A stretch of 64,000 bases of DNA from JAJPHF01 sp035293805 (GTDB lineage Bacteria > Chloroflexota > UBA6077 > JAJPHF01). A program made the position numbers and the translations under genes. The notes beneath the pieces are model-generated. The model searched no databases and was not told the DNA's origin. It was given only the letters and a program-made list of their open reading frames with translations. Location of the stretch: positions 17,999 to 81,998 of the forward strand of contig DATGMD010000070.1 in assembly GCA_035293805.1 (NCBI GenBank), given 5' to 3'. Every line of letters starts with the position of its first letter. Within the stretch, counting starts at the first letter, position 1. Shown here piece by piece: positions 57,024 to 64,000 of this stretch.

Positions 57024-57848
57024 TCATCGAGTAGGGTCGACTCCGAATGAGTCTGCTCCATAAAGCTTTGATAGCAGGGACGATCGCTGTGCTTCGAGCA
57101 TAAAGTGAAAATTGTTCAACGTCTTGTTGGGCCGAGCCCAACGGGAAGTCCTGGGGGTGCAGACGCTGATACAATCGGTCAGGCGTTTGGAGCCCCAATT
57201 AACCTTCTCCTGGCTAATACATTGTAATCCAACTGCTCTAGCATACTCGTGGAACCTGCTCGCGCTCATGCTTGGTGCTCGCCAATGTGCATCTAAGGTT
57301 TCAATCAAATGCAATCTATCAAGTCTGCGCCGCACGCGATATGGCATTTTGTTAATCAATGACAAATAGTGTTGGTATTGATGTAGATTTGAATGGTGAA
57401 TCACGCCGATCCCGTCACTTGTTAGTACCCTGGCGAGTTCCGCCAAGTAGGCTTTAATCACATGGTCCTCAACATGCACAAGTGAATCGAAGCTGAAAGC
57501 GAAGTCAATGCAGCCGTCATCGATAAAACTCAATGATCGCCCGTCGTTCACGTGGTATTCCAGATGTGCGAAATCATTGAATCTTTCGCGACACGCCTGA
57601 ATGCATTTCTCGGAGATATCTACTAGGACCAAGCGTTCGCAGTAGTCCTTTAGGAAGTGGGACCAGCGTCCGAACCCGGGTGCAATCTCAAGGATGGCGG
57701 TTGCGGGAAGAAAGGCGTGTATACGCGGGACAATGGTGTTGTACCACTGCGCGTCGGCGCCGCCCCAGAATGATGACCACTCGTCGCCACCCTGCGGCCA
57801 GTTGTATGTTTCGTTCCACTGCCTCAGGTTGTCTTCTAGAGTTGGCAT
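57024..57848 (-). CDS. Class I SAM-dependent methyltransferase in an AT-richer island
   Basis: 274 residues from ATG 57848, seven bases after GGAG; a TTG five codons earlier is less likely. Motif I reads ATAILEIAPGFGRWSHFLKD (SAM-binding GxGxG-like loop), then ERLVLVDISEKCIQACRERF (acidic ribose-binding residue), YHVNDGRSLSFIDDGCIDFA, FSFDSLVHVEDHVIKAYLAE, LARVLTSDGIGVIHHSN. Similar stand-alone enzymes methylate sugars or small molecules. The gene is far less GC-rich than all its neighbours, with codons such as AAT, TTT, ATA and GAT frequent, which points to horizontal transfer. No partner gene is visible. Confidence 0.8.
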   Translation of the reverse strand: MPTLEDNLRQWNETYNWPQGGDEWSSFWGGADAQWYNTIVPRIHAFLPATAILEIAPGFGRWSHFLKDYCERLVLVDISEKCIQACRERFNDFAHLEYHVNDGRSLSFIDDGCIDFAFSFDSLVHVEDHVIKAYLAELARVLTSDGIGVIHHSNLHQYQHYLSLINKMPYRVRRRLDRLHLIETLDAHWRAPSMSASRFHEYARAVGLQCISQEKVNWGSKRLTDCISVCTPRTSRWARPNKTLNNFHFMLEAQRSSLLSKLYGADSFGVDPTR

Positions 57849-57937
57849 GGAACATCTCCGCAATCCCTGACAGATCGTTGGTTACCGTTCAGGCCCACTC
57901 TATAGCGGTGTTCAGGATGATCGAGCCGGGCCGGGTC

Positions 57938-57970
57938 GGCCGGGCGGCAGGGGACGAGCCCCTGCCCTAC
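57938..57970 (-). repeat. Family-B hairpin repeat, lone fifth copy
   Basis: GGCCGGGCGGCAGGGGACG then AGCCCCTGCCCTAC: the reverse complement of the consensus seen four times at 29693-29915. Confidence 0.7.
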
Positions 57971-58299
57971 CCTGTTGGCTCAATGTTCGCGAAAACCGCG
58001 GTAGTGCCCAGAGCAGAGACGGCGGCCGGCTGGATGGCAGGGCGGCCTCGCTTGAAGCTACCAGGAACTCCAACAGCAGGCGCCCTTGCTGCCCGCAGTA
58101 TGCTACCACCCTGAGTAGCCCTTCGGCGACCTGACGGCTGGCGGCGGTGTCCGCCCCGAAGCTGCCCTGGCGCCCGAGCACGGCTGGCTGCCGGGCGCGG
58201 GGGCGGGCTGGTGGCCCGGCCCTCGCGGGACCGCGCCGCCCGCCAGTTGGCCTTGGCGGCAGCGCGCCGCGAGGGCTAGACTGGCGCGCCCTGGTCCGA
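57971..58299 (-). other. Intergenic region downstream of the P450 gene with a possible gene fragment
   Basis: 329 bases. On the minus strand about 58040-58165 reads as a plausible helical peptide, GSFGADTAASRQVAEGLLRV then VAYCGQQGRLLLEFLVASSE, with no credible start or continuation on either side. Its look recalls the C-terminal helices of TetR regulators, which often sit beside CYP102 genes, but this is a weak match. The rest is GC-rich inverted-repeat material with no gene seen. Confidence 0.3.
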
Positions 58300-61200
58300 T
58301 CAGGTGGCGGACGCCCAGATGTCCTCGAGGTAGCGGTGGTTGGCTACGAGGCCGGCGAGCCACGCCTGCGCGTCCGCGGCCGAGGCGCCGGTGCGCGCCT
58401 GGAACAGGCCGGCGAACGCTTGCCGGACATCGGGCGCCATGCGGGAGGCGTCGCCGCAGACGTAGATCGTGGCCTCCTGCTGGAGCAGCCGCCACACGTC
58501 CTCGCCGTGCTCCTGGATGGCCTGCTGGACGTACGTCTTCGGCTTGCCCGGCTCGCGCGAGAACGCCGTGAACAGACGGGTGACCCCGGCCGCCTCGAAT
58601 GCCCGCAGCTCGTCCTCGTAGAGGAAGTCCTGCAAGGGATCGCGGCAGCCGAAGAACAGCAGGGACTCGCCAATCGGCACGCCTTGCTGCTTCAGGGCGG
58701 CGCGCTCCTGGAGGAAGCCCCGGAACGGTGCGACGCCAGTGCCAGGCCCAACCATGATCATCGGCAGGTGCGGGTTCTCGGGCGGGTGGAAGGGAATGGT
58801 TGGCTTGTGAATGAATCCGTAGACCGTGGCGTCGGGCGGCTGCGCGGCCAGGTAGTTCGAGCAGACGCCCTTGAACTCCCCGTGGCCGCTGCGCGCCGGC
58901 GCGTCGACCACCGCCACGGTGATGCTGCAAGCGTCCGCCGCCGCCAACGGCGACGACGAGATGGAGTAGTAGCGGGGCCGCAGCGGCGGCAGCATGTCCA
59001 GATACGCCTCGAACGGCAGCGCGCAGGCCGGGAACTCGTCCAGCAGGTCGAGGACCGACTTGCGCGGCAGGAACACCTGCTCGCGGTACTTTGCCTGGCT
59101 GGCGTCGTCGTCCCCCGCGAGCGCCAGGAGCGCGTCGCGCTGGGCGGCGTCGGGCGTGTACTCGGCGAGCGTGGCGAGCTGCGAGCGCGTCGCCACGTCC
59201 TGTAGCTCGACGCGGTTGGCCAGCACGCCGATCAGCGGCACGGGCTCGTTCACGGGCAGGTAGGTGGTGGCGTTCGTGTGCGGGGTGATCGTGACGTACA
59301 GGCCGGCGTCGAGCTTGAAGTGCAGGAGGACGCGCCGGAGCTGCGCCAGCCCGTTGCGCGGCACGATGCCCAGGTGGTCGCCCGCGCTGTAGGCGATCCC
59401 CGCGGGAAGCGCGATCTCCAGGTGCCGCGTCGAGCGCTCGGACGGCCGCTCGCAGTCCCGGTGCTGCAGCTCGCGGTTGACGCGCACCGTCATGCCCGTG
59501 GCCGTGTACGACATGATGATCGGGTTGGCGGCCTGCCGGTTGACGAAGGCCACCGAGAGGCGCGGCCCCGTGGTGCGTGTCTGGGCGGCGGCGCTCGGGA
59601 GATCGAGTGCCGTCGCCACGGACGGCCACAGGTGGTCGTACCAGGCGTGGTAGTCGCTGTCGAAGTCGCCGCGCGCATCGCCCTCGCCGCGCGGGTACAT
59701 CCGCTTGGCGCCGTGCTTCTCCAGCTGCGTGTCGATCAGCGTGGGGATCGCCTGGTAGGTCGCGGCCCAGTCGCGGTTGCCGCAGCCGAAAACGCTGTAC
59801 TCCACCCCGGCGAGGGCATCCGCCGGCAGCGCGGGGTCCTGGAGCCACTGGCAGAACTTGGCGGCGTTGTCGGGCGGCTGGCCGTTGTAGGAGGCGGTGA
59901 CGACGACGACGCCCCCCTCCTTCGGCAGCGAGCCGACGTGATCGTCGAGCGTATCGACCGTCGCCACGAACCCGCGGTCCGCCGCGTCCTGGGCGATGCC
60001 GCGCGCGAGGCCCTCGGCGGTGCCGAGGTTCGAGCCGTAGAGGACCAGCAGCGGCGTGTGGTGGCCGTCGGGGAGGGGCGCGGGCGCGGCGACGGGCGTC
60101 GTCGCGGGCTGGGGCGCGGCGGCGGGCTGCGCGGGCACGAGCAGCGCGGTGGCCGCGCGCCCGCGCCGCGGCTTGACCTTAATGTGGAAGTTGTGCGGCT
60201 TGATGGTGAGCGTCTGCCTGGTTTCTAGCTGGTAGTTGGCGTAGTCGAGGAACTCGAACCGCTGCAGGAGCATGCTCAGTACCAGATTGGCCTCCTGCAA
60301 GGCGAACTGCCGGCCAATGCAGGCGCGCTGCCCCGTGCCGAAGGGCTTGTAGGCGTTCGGGGGGATCTTGGCGCGGTTCTCGGGGCTGAAGTGGTCCGGG
60401 TCGAACGCCTCGGGATCCTCGCCCCACACCTGCTTGTCGCGGTGGAGCATGGCGAGGAGGACGGTCGCGCCGGTGTCCTTGTCCAGCCGGTACTTGCCGC
60501 CGATCACCGTGTCCTCGTAGGGGTGGCGGGTGAAGGCTGGCGCGGTAGGCCACAGGCGCAGCGTCTCGTCGAGGATCTGGGAGACGTACGGCATCTGGTG
60601 GACCTGCGCGTAGGTGGGGAGCACGCTCAGGTCGATGCCCAGCACGCGGTCCACCTCGTCGTACGCCCGCGCCAGCACGGCCGGATTCTTGAGCAGAGCG
60701 TACAACGCGAACGACAGCAGGCCGCTGGTCGTCTCGTGGCCGGCGATGAGGAAGGTGATGCACTGGGAGATGATGTTGGTGTCGTCGAGCTTCTCGCCGG
60801 ACTGCCGGTCGACGCCGGTCAGCATGCGGTCGAGCAGATCGTTGACGGTGCCCAGGGTGCCGGACTCGCGCCGGGCCTGGATGATCTGCTGCACCGTCTC
60901 GACCATCAGCGCTTGATCGGTCCGGAGCGATCCCGACCGGCGGCGATTCAGCCGGCGCTGGAGGGGTAGCTGCCGCGACTGCGCCTGCGCCGCCTCGAGG
61001 GTGTTCAGCATGGCCACGACGAAGGGATGGGGCGTGTCGCGGTAGAACGAGTTGAAGCGGTAGCCGAAGCCGCACAGCGCGATGGTGTCGAGGGTGAGGC
61101 GCGTCATGTCGGCCGGCACGTCCACCGTGTCGTCGGGGTTGAGGCGCTCCCACTTCTGCAGGAGCTGCACGGCGACGTCGAGCATCATCGGGTGATAGTT

Positions 61201-61560
61201 GCGCATCGCATCCATGCTGAACGCCGGCAGCAGGATGTTGTGCGCCTTGCGCCAGTTGGGGTCGGACGTCTCGGACGTGAACAGGCCCCGCCCGACGGGG
61301 CCATTGCCGAGGGCGTTTAGCCCCGGCCCGAGCATCTTGTCGAAGCGCGACTCGTCGCACAGCTCGTCGACCAGCTCGTACCCGGACACGATGACCCGCG
61401 TATTGCCGCCGGGCAGGTCGAGCTGGAAGATCGGCCCGTACTCGCGGGCGAGATCCATCATGCTTTCAATGGGATGATTGGCGTCGAGATCGAAGAGGTT
61501 GCCCACGAATAGGTGGCCAGGGGGGTGGGGGATAGGCTCCAGATGGGCGGTGGTCGTCAT
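58300..61560 (-). CDS. Self-sufficient cytochrome P450-reductase fusion, CYP102 (P450 BM3) type
   Basis: 1086 residues. P450 domain 1-460: oxygen-binding helix AGHETTSG (Thr277 equals BM3 Thr268), ExxR ETLR (332-335), heme loop FGTGQRACIGRQFA with Cys414. FMN domain from about 490: LLVLYGSNLGTAEGLARGIA and VVVTASYNGQPPDNAAKFCQ. FAD/NADPH domain to the end: RYYSISSSPL, VGPGTGVAPFRGFLQE, YVCGDASRMA, last Trp in LEDIWASAT. BM3 Phe87 is kept (Phe94) and TAPAF is present, but the fatty-acid carboxylate anchors Arg47 and Tyr51 are replaced in LPGGNTRVIVSG. It should hydroxylate a hydrophobic substrate with NADPH. Start after GGAGAG. Confidence 0.95.
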   Translation of the reverse strand: MTTTAHLEPIPHPPGHLFVGNLFDLDANHPIESMMDLAREYGPIFQLDLPGGNTRVIVSGYELVDELCDESRFDKMLGPGLNALGNGPVGRGLFTSETSDPNWRKAHNILLPAFSMDAMRNYHPMMLDVAVQLLQKWERLNPDDTVDVPADMTRLTLDTIALCGFGYRFNSFYRDTPHPFVVAMLNTLEAAQAQSRQLPLQRRLNRRRSGSLRTDQALMVETVQQIIQARRESGTLGTVNDLLDRMLTGVDRQSGEKLDDTNIISQCITFLIAGHETTSGLLSFALYALLKNPAVLARAYDEVDRVLGIDLSVLPTYAQVHQMPYVSQILDETLRLWPTAPAFTRHPYEDTVIGGKYRLDKDTGATVLLAMLHRDKQVWGEDPEAFDPDHFSPENRAKIPPNAYKPFGTGQRACIGRQFALQEANLVLSMLLQRFEFLDYANYQLETRQTLTIKPHNFHIKVKPRRGRAATALLVPAQPAAAPQPATTPVAAPAPLPDGHHTPLLVLYGSNLGTAEGLARGIAQDAADRGFVATVDTLDDHVGSLPKEGGVVVVTASYNGQPPDNAAKFCQWLQDPALPADALAGVEYSVFGCGNRDWAATYQAIPTLIDTQLEKHGAKRMYPRGEGDARGDFDSDYHAWYDHLWPSVATALDLPSAAAQTRTTGPRLSVAFVNRQAANPIIMSYTATGMTVRVNRELQHRDCERPSERSTRHLEIALPAGIAYSAGDHLGIVPRNGLAQLRRVLLHFKLDAGLYVTITPHTNATTYLPVNEPVPLIGVLANRVELQDVATRSQLATLAEYTPDAAQRDALLALAGDDDASQAKYREQVFLPRKSVLDLLDEFPACALPFEAYLDMLPPLRPRYYSISSSPLAAADACSITVAVVDAPARSGHGEFKGVCSNYLAAQPPDATVYGFIHKPTIPFHPPENPHLPMIMVGPGTGVAPFRGFLQERAALKQQGVPIGESLLFFGCRDPLQDFLYEDELRAFEAAGVTRLFTAFSREPGKPKTYVQQAIQEHGEDVWRLLQQEATIYVCGDASRMAPDVRQAFAGLFQARTGASAADAQAWLAGLVANHRYLEDIWASAT

Positions 61561-61634
61561 GTGCGATCTCTCCTCTGTCAGCGCGGCACCCGGGTCATGG
61601 AAAAGGCAGTTCTCTTGAGAGCGGGCTGCCGCGG

Positions 61635-62621
61635 CTAGCCGCGCCGCGCGTACCCGATCGGCGTCCCGTCGTGGCGTGCGATCAGGTCGTCGGTCACCAG
61701 CGCTTCCAGGTGGGCGGTGAGGGTGCCGAGGGCGTTGCGGCGCAGGTGGCCGCTAAAGGCGTCCCAGTTGTTCGGCTTGCTGTCGGCCCAGACCTGGCTG
61801 GCGAGCGCGTAGGCCGTCTGTGGGTGCGGGCCGAGCAGCGCCAGGAGCCGGGCGCGGCGGTCGAGCTGGTGGCCGAGCGACTCGCGCGCCCGCGCCGCGA
61901 GGTCCGCGAACGGCTCGCCGTGGCCGGGCAGCGCCAGGTCGATCGCCATGGCCGCCAGCTCGCGCAAGGAGTGCAGGTAGCCGGGCAGCGGGTTCGTGCC
62001 CGTCTCGGGGTCCAGGCTCACGTTCGGGTTGACCTGGGGCAGGATGTGGTCGCCCGAGAGCAGGAAGCGCCGCGTCGGCTCGTACAGGCAGACGTGGCCG
62101 GGGGTGTGGCCTGGCGTCCAGAGAACGCGCAGCCGGTACGGGCCGACCGTGAGATCCTCGCCGCCGTCGAGCAGGCGGTCGGGCGTGTCGAGCCCGATGT
62201 TGCGGCCGACGAGGCCCGGCCCCTCGGCGGCCGCCGCGGCTTCTTCGGGCGGCATGCCGTGCCGCGCCAGCCAGTCGCGCCAGACGGCGCGGTAGCTCTC
62301 GGCCCCGAGGAAGCGCTGCTGCACGAACTGCCAGTCGCGAGCGTGCAGCCAGACGCGCGCGTCGCAGTGGGCGCGCAGCCGGGCGGCTAGCCCGCAGTGG
62401 TCGGGGTGGCCGTGGGTGGCGATGATCGTGTGGATGGCGGTCGGCGGCACGTGGAGGGCGTCGAGCTGGTCCATGAGCGCCTGCCAGGCCTCGGCGATCG
62501 GCAGGCCGCAGTCGATCAGCACGTAGCCGTCGGCGTCGCGCAGCAGGTAGACGTTGACGGCGCGCAGGAAGTGGCGGGGCAGGGGCAGCACCAGCCGCCA
62601 GAGCCCCGGGGCGACCTCCAT
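61635..62621 (-). CDS. MBL-fold metallo-hydrolase with C-terminal winged-helix-like domain
   Basis: 328 residues. Canonical site: THGHPDH, HARDW, TPGHTPGH, LLSGDHILPQVNPN and LPGHGEPF, so both metal positions are complete, unlike the enzyme at 28802. After about residue 245 comes a helical part, RAGESLGHQLDRRA-like, then TAYALASQVWADSKPNNWDA and FSGHLRRNALGTLTAHLEAL, matching the winged-helix tail of the LACTB2/glyoxalase II-like group. It could cleave thioesters or other esters. Start at ATG 62621 with GGGAGAG upstream. It lies 74 bases before the P450 gene on the same strand, so cotranscription is possible. Confidence 0.87.
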   Translation of the reverse strand: MEVAPGLWRLVLPLPRHFLRAVNVYLLRDADGYVLIDCGLPIAEAWQALMDQLDALHVPPTAIHTIIATHGHPDHCGLAARLRAHCDARVWLHARDWQFVQQRFLGAESYRAVWRDWLARHGMPPEEAAAAAEGPGLVGRNIGLDTPDRLLDGGEDLTVGPYRLRVLWTPGHTPGHVCLYEPTRRFLLSGDHILPQVNPNVSLDPETGTNPLPGYLHSLRELAAMAIDLALPGHGEPFADLAARARESLGHQLDRRARLLALLGPHPQTAYALASQVWADSKPNNWDAFSGHLRRNALGTLTAHLEALVTDDLIARHDGTPIGYARRG

Positions 62622-62761
62622 GACTTCTCTCCCAGGCGACGTGGGCGCTGGTCCGCGACGGCGGCCGGCGCCCGCGCGGGGCGACGACCGGCTCGCACGC
62701 CACTATACCGCGCGGGGCGACAAGGAGCACCCCCGGCTCGGGAGCGGCGCCGCTCCGGCGC

Positions 62762-62790
62762 TTGTCGCGCCTGGCCGGCGGGGCTACAAT
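62762..62790 (+). promoter_or_regulatory. Candidate promoter with both boxes
   Basis: TTGTCG (62762-62767), 17 bases, TACAAT (62785-62790): the best sigma70-type match seen in the window, 102 bases before the ATG at 62893. Confidence 0.5.
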
Positions 62791-62892
62791 GGGCGCATTC
62801 CCGCGGATCGAGCGCGCTGGCCGAGGGCTACGTGGCGGCTGGCGGGCGTGAGCGCGGGCGGCGATCCTCGCGTCGGGGTGAGGAGGTTGGCA

Positions 62893-63996
62893 ATGCGTAT
62901 CGTCCTGCTACTCGGGCTGGGGCTCCTGGCGCTGTTCGCCTGCGGCCCGTCGCAGGCGCCCGCGCCCGGCCCGGCGGCGCCGGCCGCGAGCGGACCGGCC
63001 AGCGGGGCCGCGCCGGCCGCCGCGCCCGCCACGCAGGCCGCCGCGCCACCGGCCGGCGGTCTCGTCACGATCAAGGTCGGGGCGAACGTGGGCGCCTCGG
63101 ACGCGGGCATCTTCCTGGCGATGGATCGCGGCTTCTTCGCCGAGCAGGGGCTGGACGTCGACATCACGCGCGGGAGCAGCGAGCTGCTGCCGTCCCTGGC
63201 GAACGGCGACCTGGACGTGCTGGCGCCCGCGGTGTCGGCGGCGCTGCTGAACGCGATGGCGCGCGACATCCCGCTGCGCATCGTGGCCGACAAGGGCTCC
63301 GACCCGCCCGGCTTCAGCTACCAGGTGATCGCGCTGCGCAAGGACCTCTACGACAGCGGCCAGGTGCGCGGCTGGGGGGACCTGCGCGGCCGGCGGCTGG
63401 CCGAGGCCGGGGTGCAGACGTCGGTGGACTTCCTGTTCGCGCGCGGGCTGGCGACGGCCGGCCTGACGCTAAACGACGTCGAGCTGACGTCGATCGCGTA
63501 TCCCGACATGAACGCGGCCTTCGCCAACAGCAGCATCGACGTGGCCAGCTTCTGGGAGCCGCTGCTGACAGTCGGCATCGACCAGGGCTGGATCGTGCGC
63601 TGGAAGCCCGTCGAGGAGATCGACGCGGGCCATCAGTCGGGCATCCTGATCTACGGCAAGAACTTCCTCGGCGACCGCCTCGACGAGGGGCAGCGCTTCA
63701 TGAAGGCGTACATCCAGGGCGTCCGCGTGTACAACGACGCCTACCGCAAGGGCATCGGGCGCGACGAGGTGGATGCGAGCATCGCGAGCCACACGGGGGT
63801 GAAGCCGGAGCTGCAAGCGCGGACGGTGCCGGCGGGGCTGAGCCCGGACGGCTGCGCCAACAGCCAGGACCTGGCCGACCAGCTCGCGTGGTTCCGGAGC
63901 GTGGGCTACTTGCAGCACGATCTCAGTCTGGACGAGGTGGTGGACAACCGCTTCTGCGAGCGCGCGGTGCAGGAGCTGGGCCGCTACCCGAGCTGA
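62893..63996 (+). CDS. ABC-type solute-binding lipoprotein, NMT1/THI5 type
   Basis: 367 residues from ATG 62893, seven bases after a perfect AGGAGG. Lipobox ALFACGPS, an Ala/Pro/Gly linker of about 45 residues, then VTIKVGANVGASDAGIFLAM, DRGFFAEQGLDVDITRGSSE, LLPSLANGDLDVLAPAVSAA, LRGRRLAEAGVQTSVDFLFA, FANSSIDVASFWEPLLTVGI. The C-terminal stretch GQRFMKAYIQGVRVYNDAYR and LADQLAWFRSVGYLQ links it to the proteins at 36778 and 39242. It ends 4 bases before the window edge, so any transporter partner could lie just outside. Confidence 0.9.
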   Translation: MRIVLLLGLGLLALFACGPSQAPAPGPAAPAASGPASGAAPAAAPATQAAAPPAGGLVTIKVGANVGASDAGIFLAMDRGFFAEQGLDVDITRGSSELLPSLANGDLDVLAPAVSAALLNAMARDIPLRIVADKGSDPPGFSYQVIALRKDLYDSGQVRGWGDLRGRRLAEAGVQTSVDFLFARGLATAGLTLNDVELTSIAYPDMNAAFANSSIDVASFWEPLLTVGIDQGWIVRWKPVEEIDAGHQSGILIYGKNFLGDRLDEGQRFMKAYIQGVRVYNDAYRKGIGRDEVDASIASHTGVKPELQARTVPAGLSPDGCANSQDLADQLAWFRSVGYLQHDLSLDEVVDNRFCERAVQELGRYPS

Positions 63997-64000
63997 GCCG

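Noticed and set aside
1..63999. rRNA, tRNA, transposase or phage genes
   Set aside because: I looked for T-loop signatures, transposase motifs and phage structural genes on both strands and found none that I could support.

Overview
The window is a GC-rich chromosomal segment with no plasmid, phage or insertion-sequence backbone and no rRNA or tRNA gene that I can see. Coding density is high, most starts have a GGAGG-type ribosome binding site, and the gene set fits a free-living soil or sediment bacterium. It includes many lipoprotein solute-binding proteins of the NMT1/THI5 type, CoA-transferases, amidohydrolases, a luciferase-like oxidoreductase, a molybdenum hydroxylase, a DUF5946 protein, an LCP protein and a MacAB-type exporter with a very long adaptor. 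I lean to Chloroflexota, but this is an inference from gene style and repeats, not a marker-gene result.

Layout. 1-3.5 kb: a truncated amidohydrolase, a VOC protein and a secreted CubicO-type serine hydrolase. 3.5-8.4 kb (minus): a three-gene exporter operon (adaptor, ATPase, permease), with a Fur-box-like palindrome upstream. 8.8-17.7 kb: a metal and envelope block with a TrkA-C/anion permease, a His-rich peptide, a Gly/Pro-rich secreted protein, an LCP protein, a stand-alone MgtE-N/CBS sensor followed by an NRAMP-like transporter, and a zinc-type CDF exporter. 17.7-24.9 kb: an LLM oxidoreductase, a LysM-glucosaminidase, a small disordered protein, an LVIVD-propeller protein, an ADP-ribosylglycohydrolase and the first solute-binding lipoprotein. 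25-34.2 kb: orphan hydantoinase A, a membrane protein, an MBL-fold enzyme, a DUF5946 protein, an orphan CoxL-type subunit, an antitoxin-like peptide and a frameshifted gene.

34.2-46.2 kb is one long minus-strand run. Four solute-binding proteins are mixed with a fumarylacetoacetase-family enzyme, a short MetE-like protein, a flavin monooxygenase, an extradiol-type VOC dioxygenase, a DUF4242 peptide, a carboxymuconolactone-decarboxylase-family protein and a zinc alcohol dehydrogenase. It reads as uptake plus breakdown of an aromatic or related compound. 46.5-55.7 kb holds a second amidohydrolase, two sister solute-binding proteins, a double CaiB fusion, an unknown two-gene unit, an enoyl-CoA hydratase and a single CaiB CoA-transferase. 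55.8-64 kb holds a membrane protein, a repeat-rich stretch, an AT-richer methyltransferase, a CYP102-type self-sufficient P450, an MBL hydrolase and the eighth solute-binding protein.

Two themes stand out. First, eight solute-binding lipoproteins occur with no cognate ABC permease or ATPase in 64 kb. Second, the intergenic spaces hold several families of dispersed hairpin repeats, including two inverted copies of a roughly 257-bp element 28 kb apart. All functional assignments are by reading sequence motifs; no database search was run.
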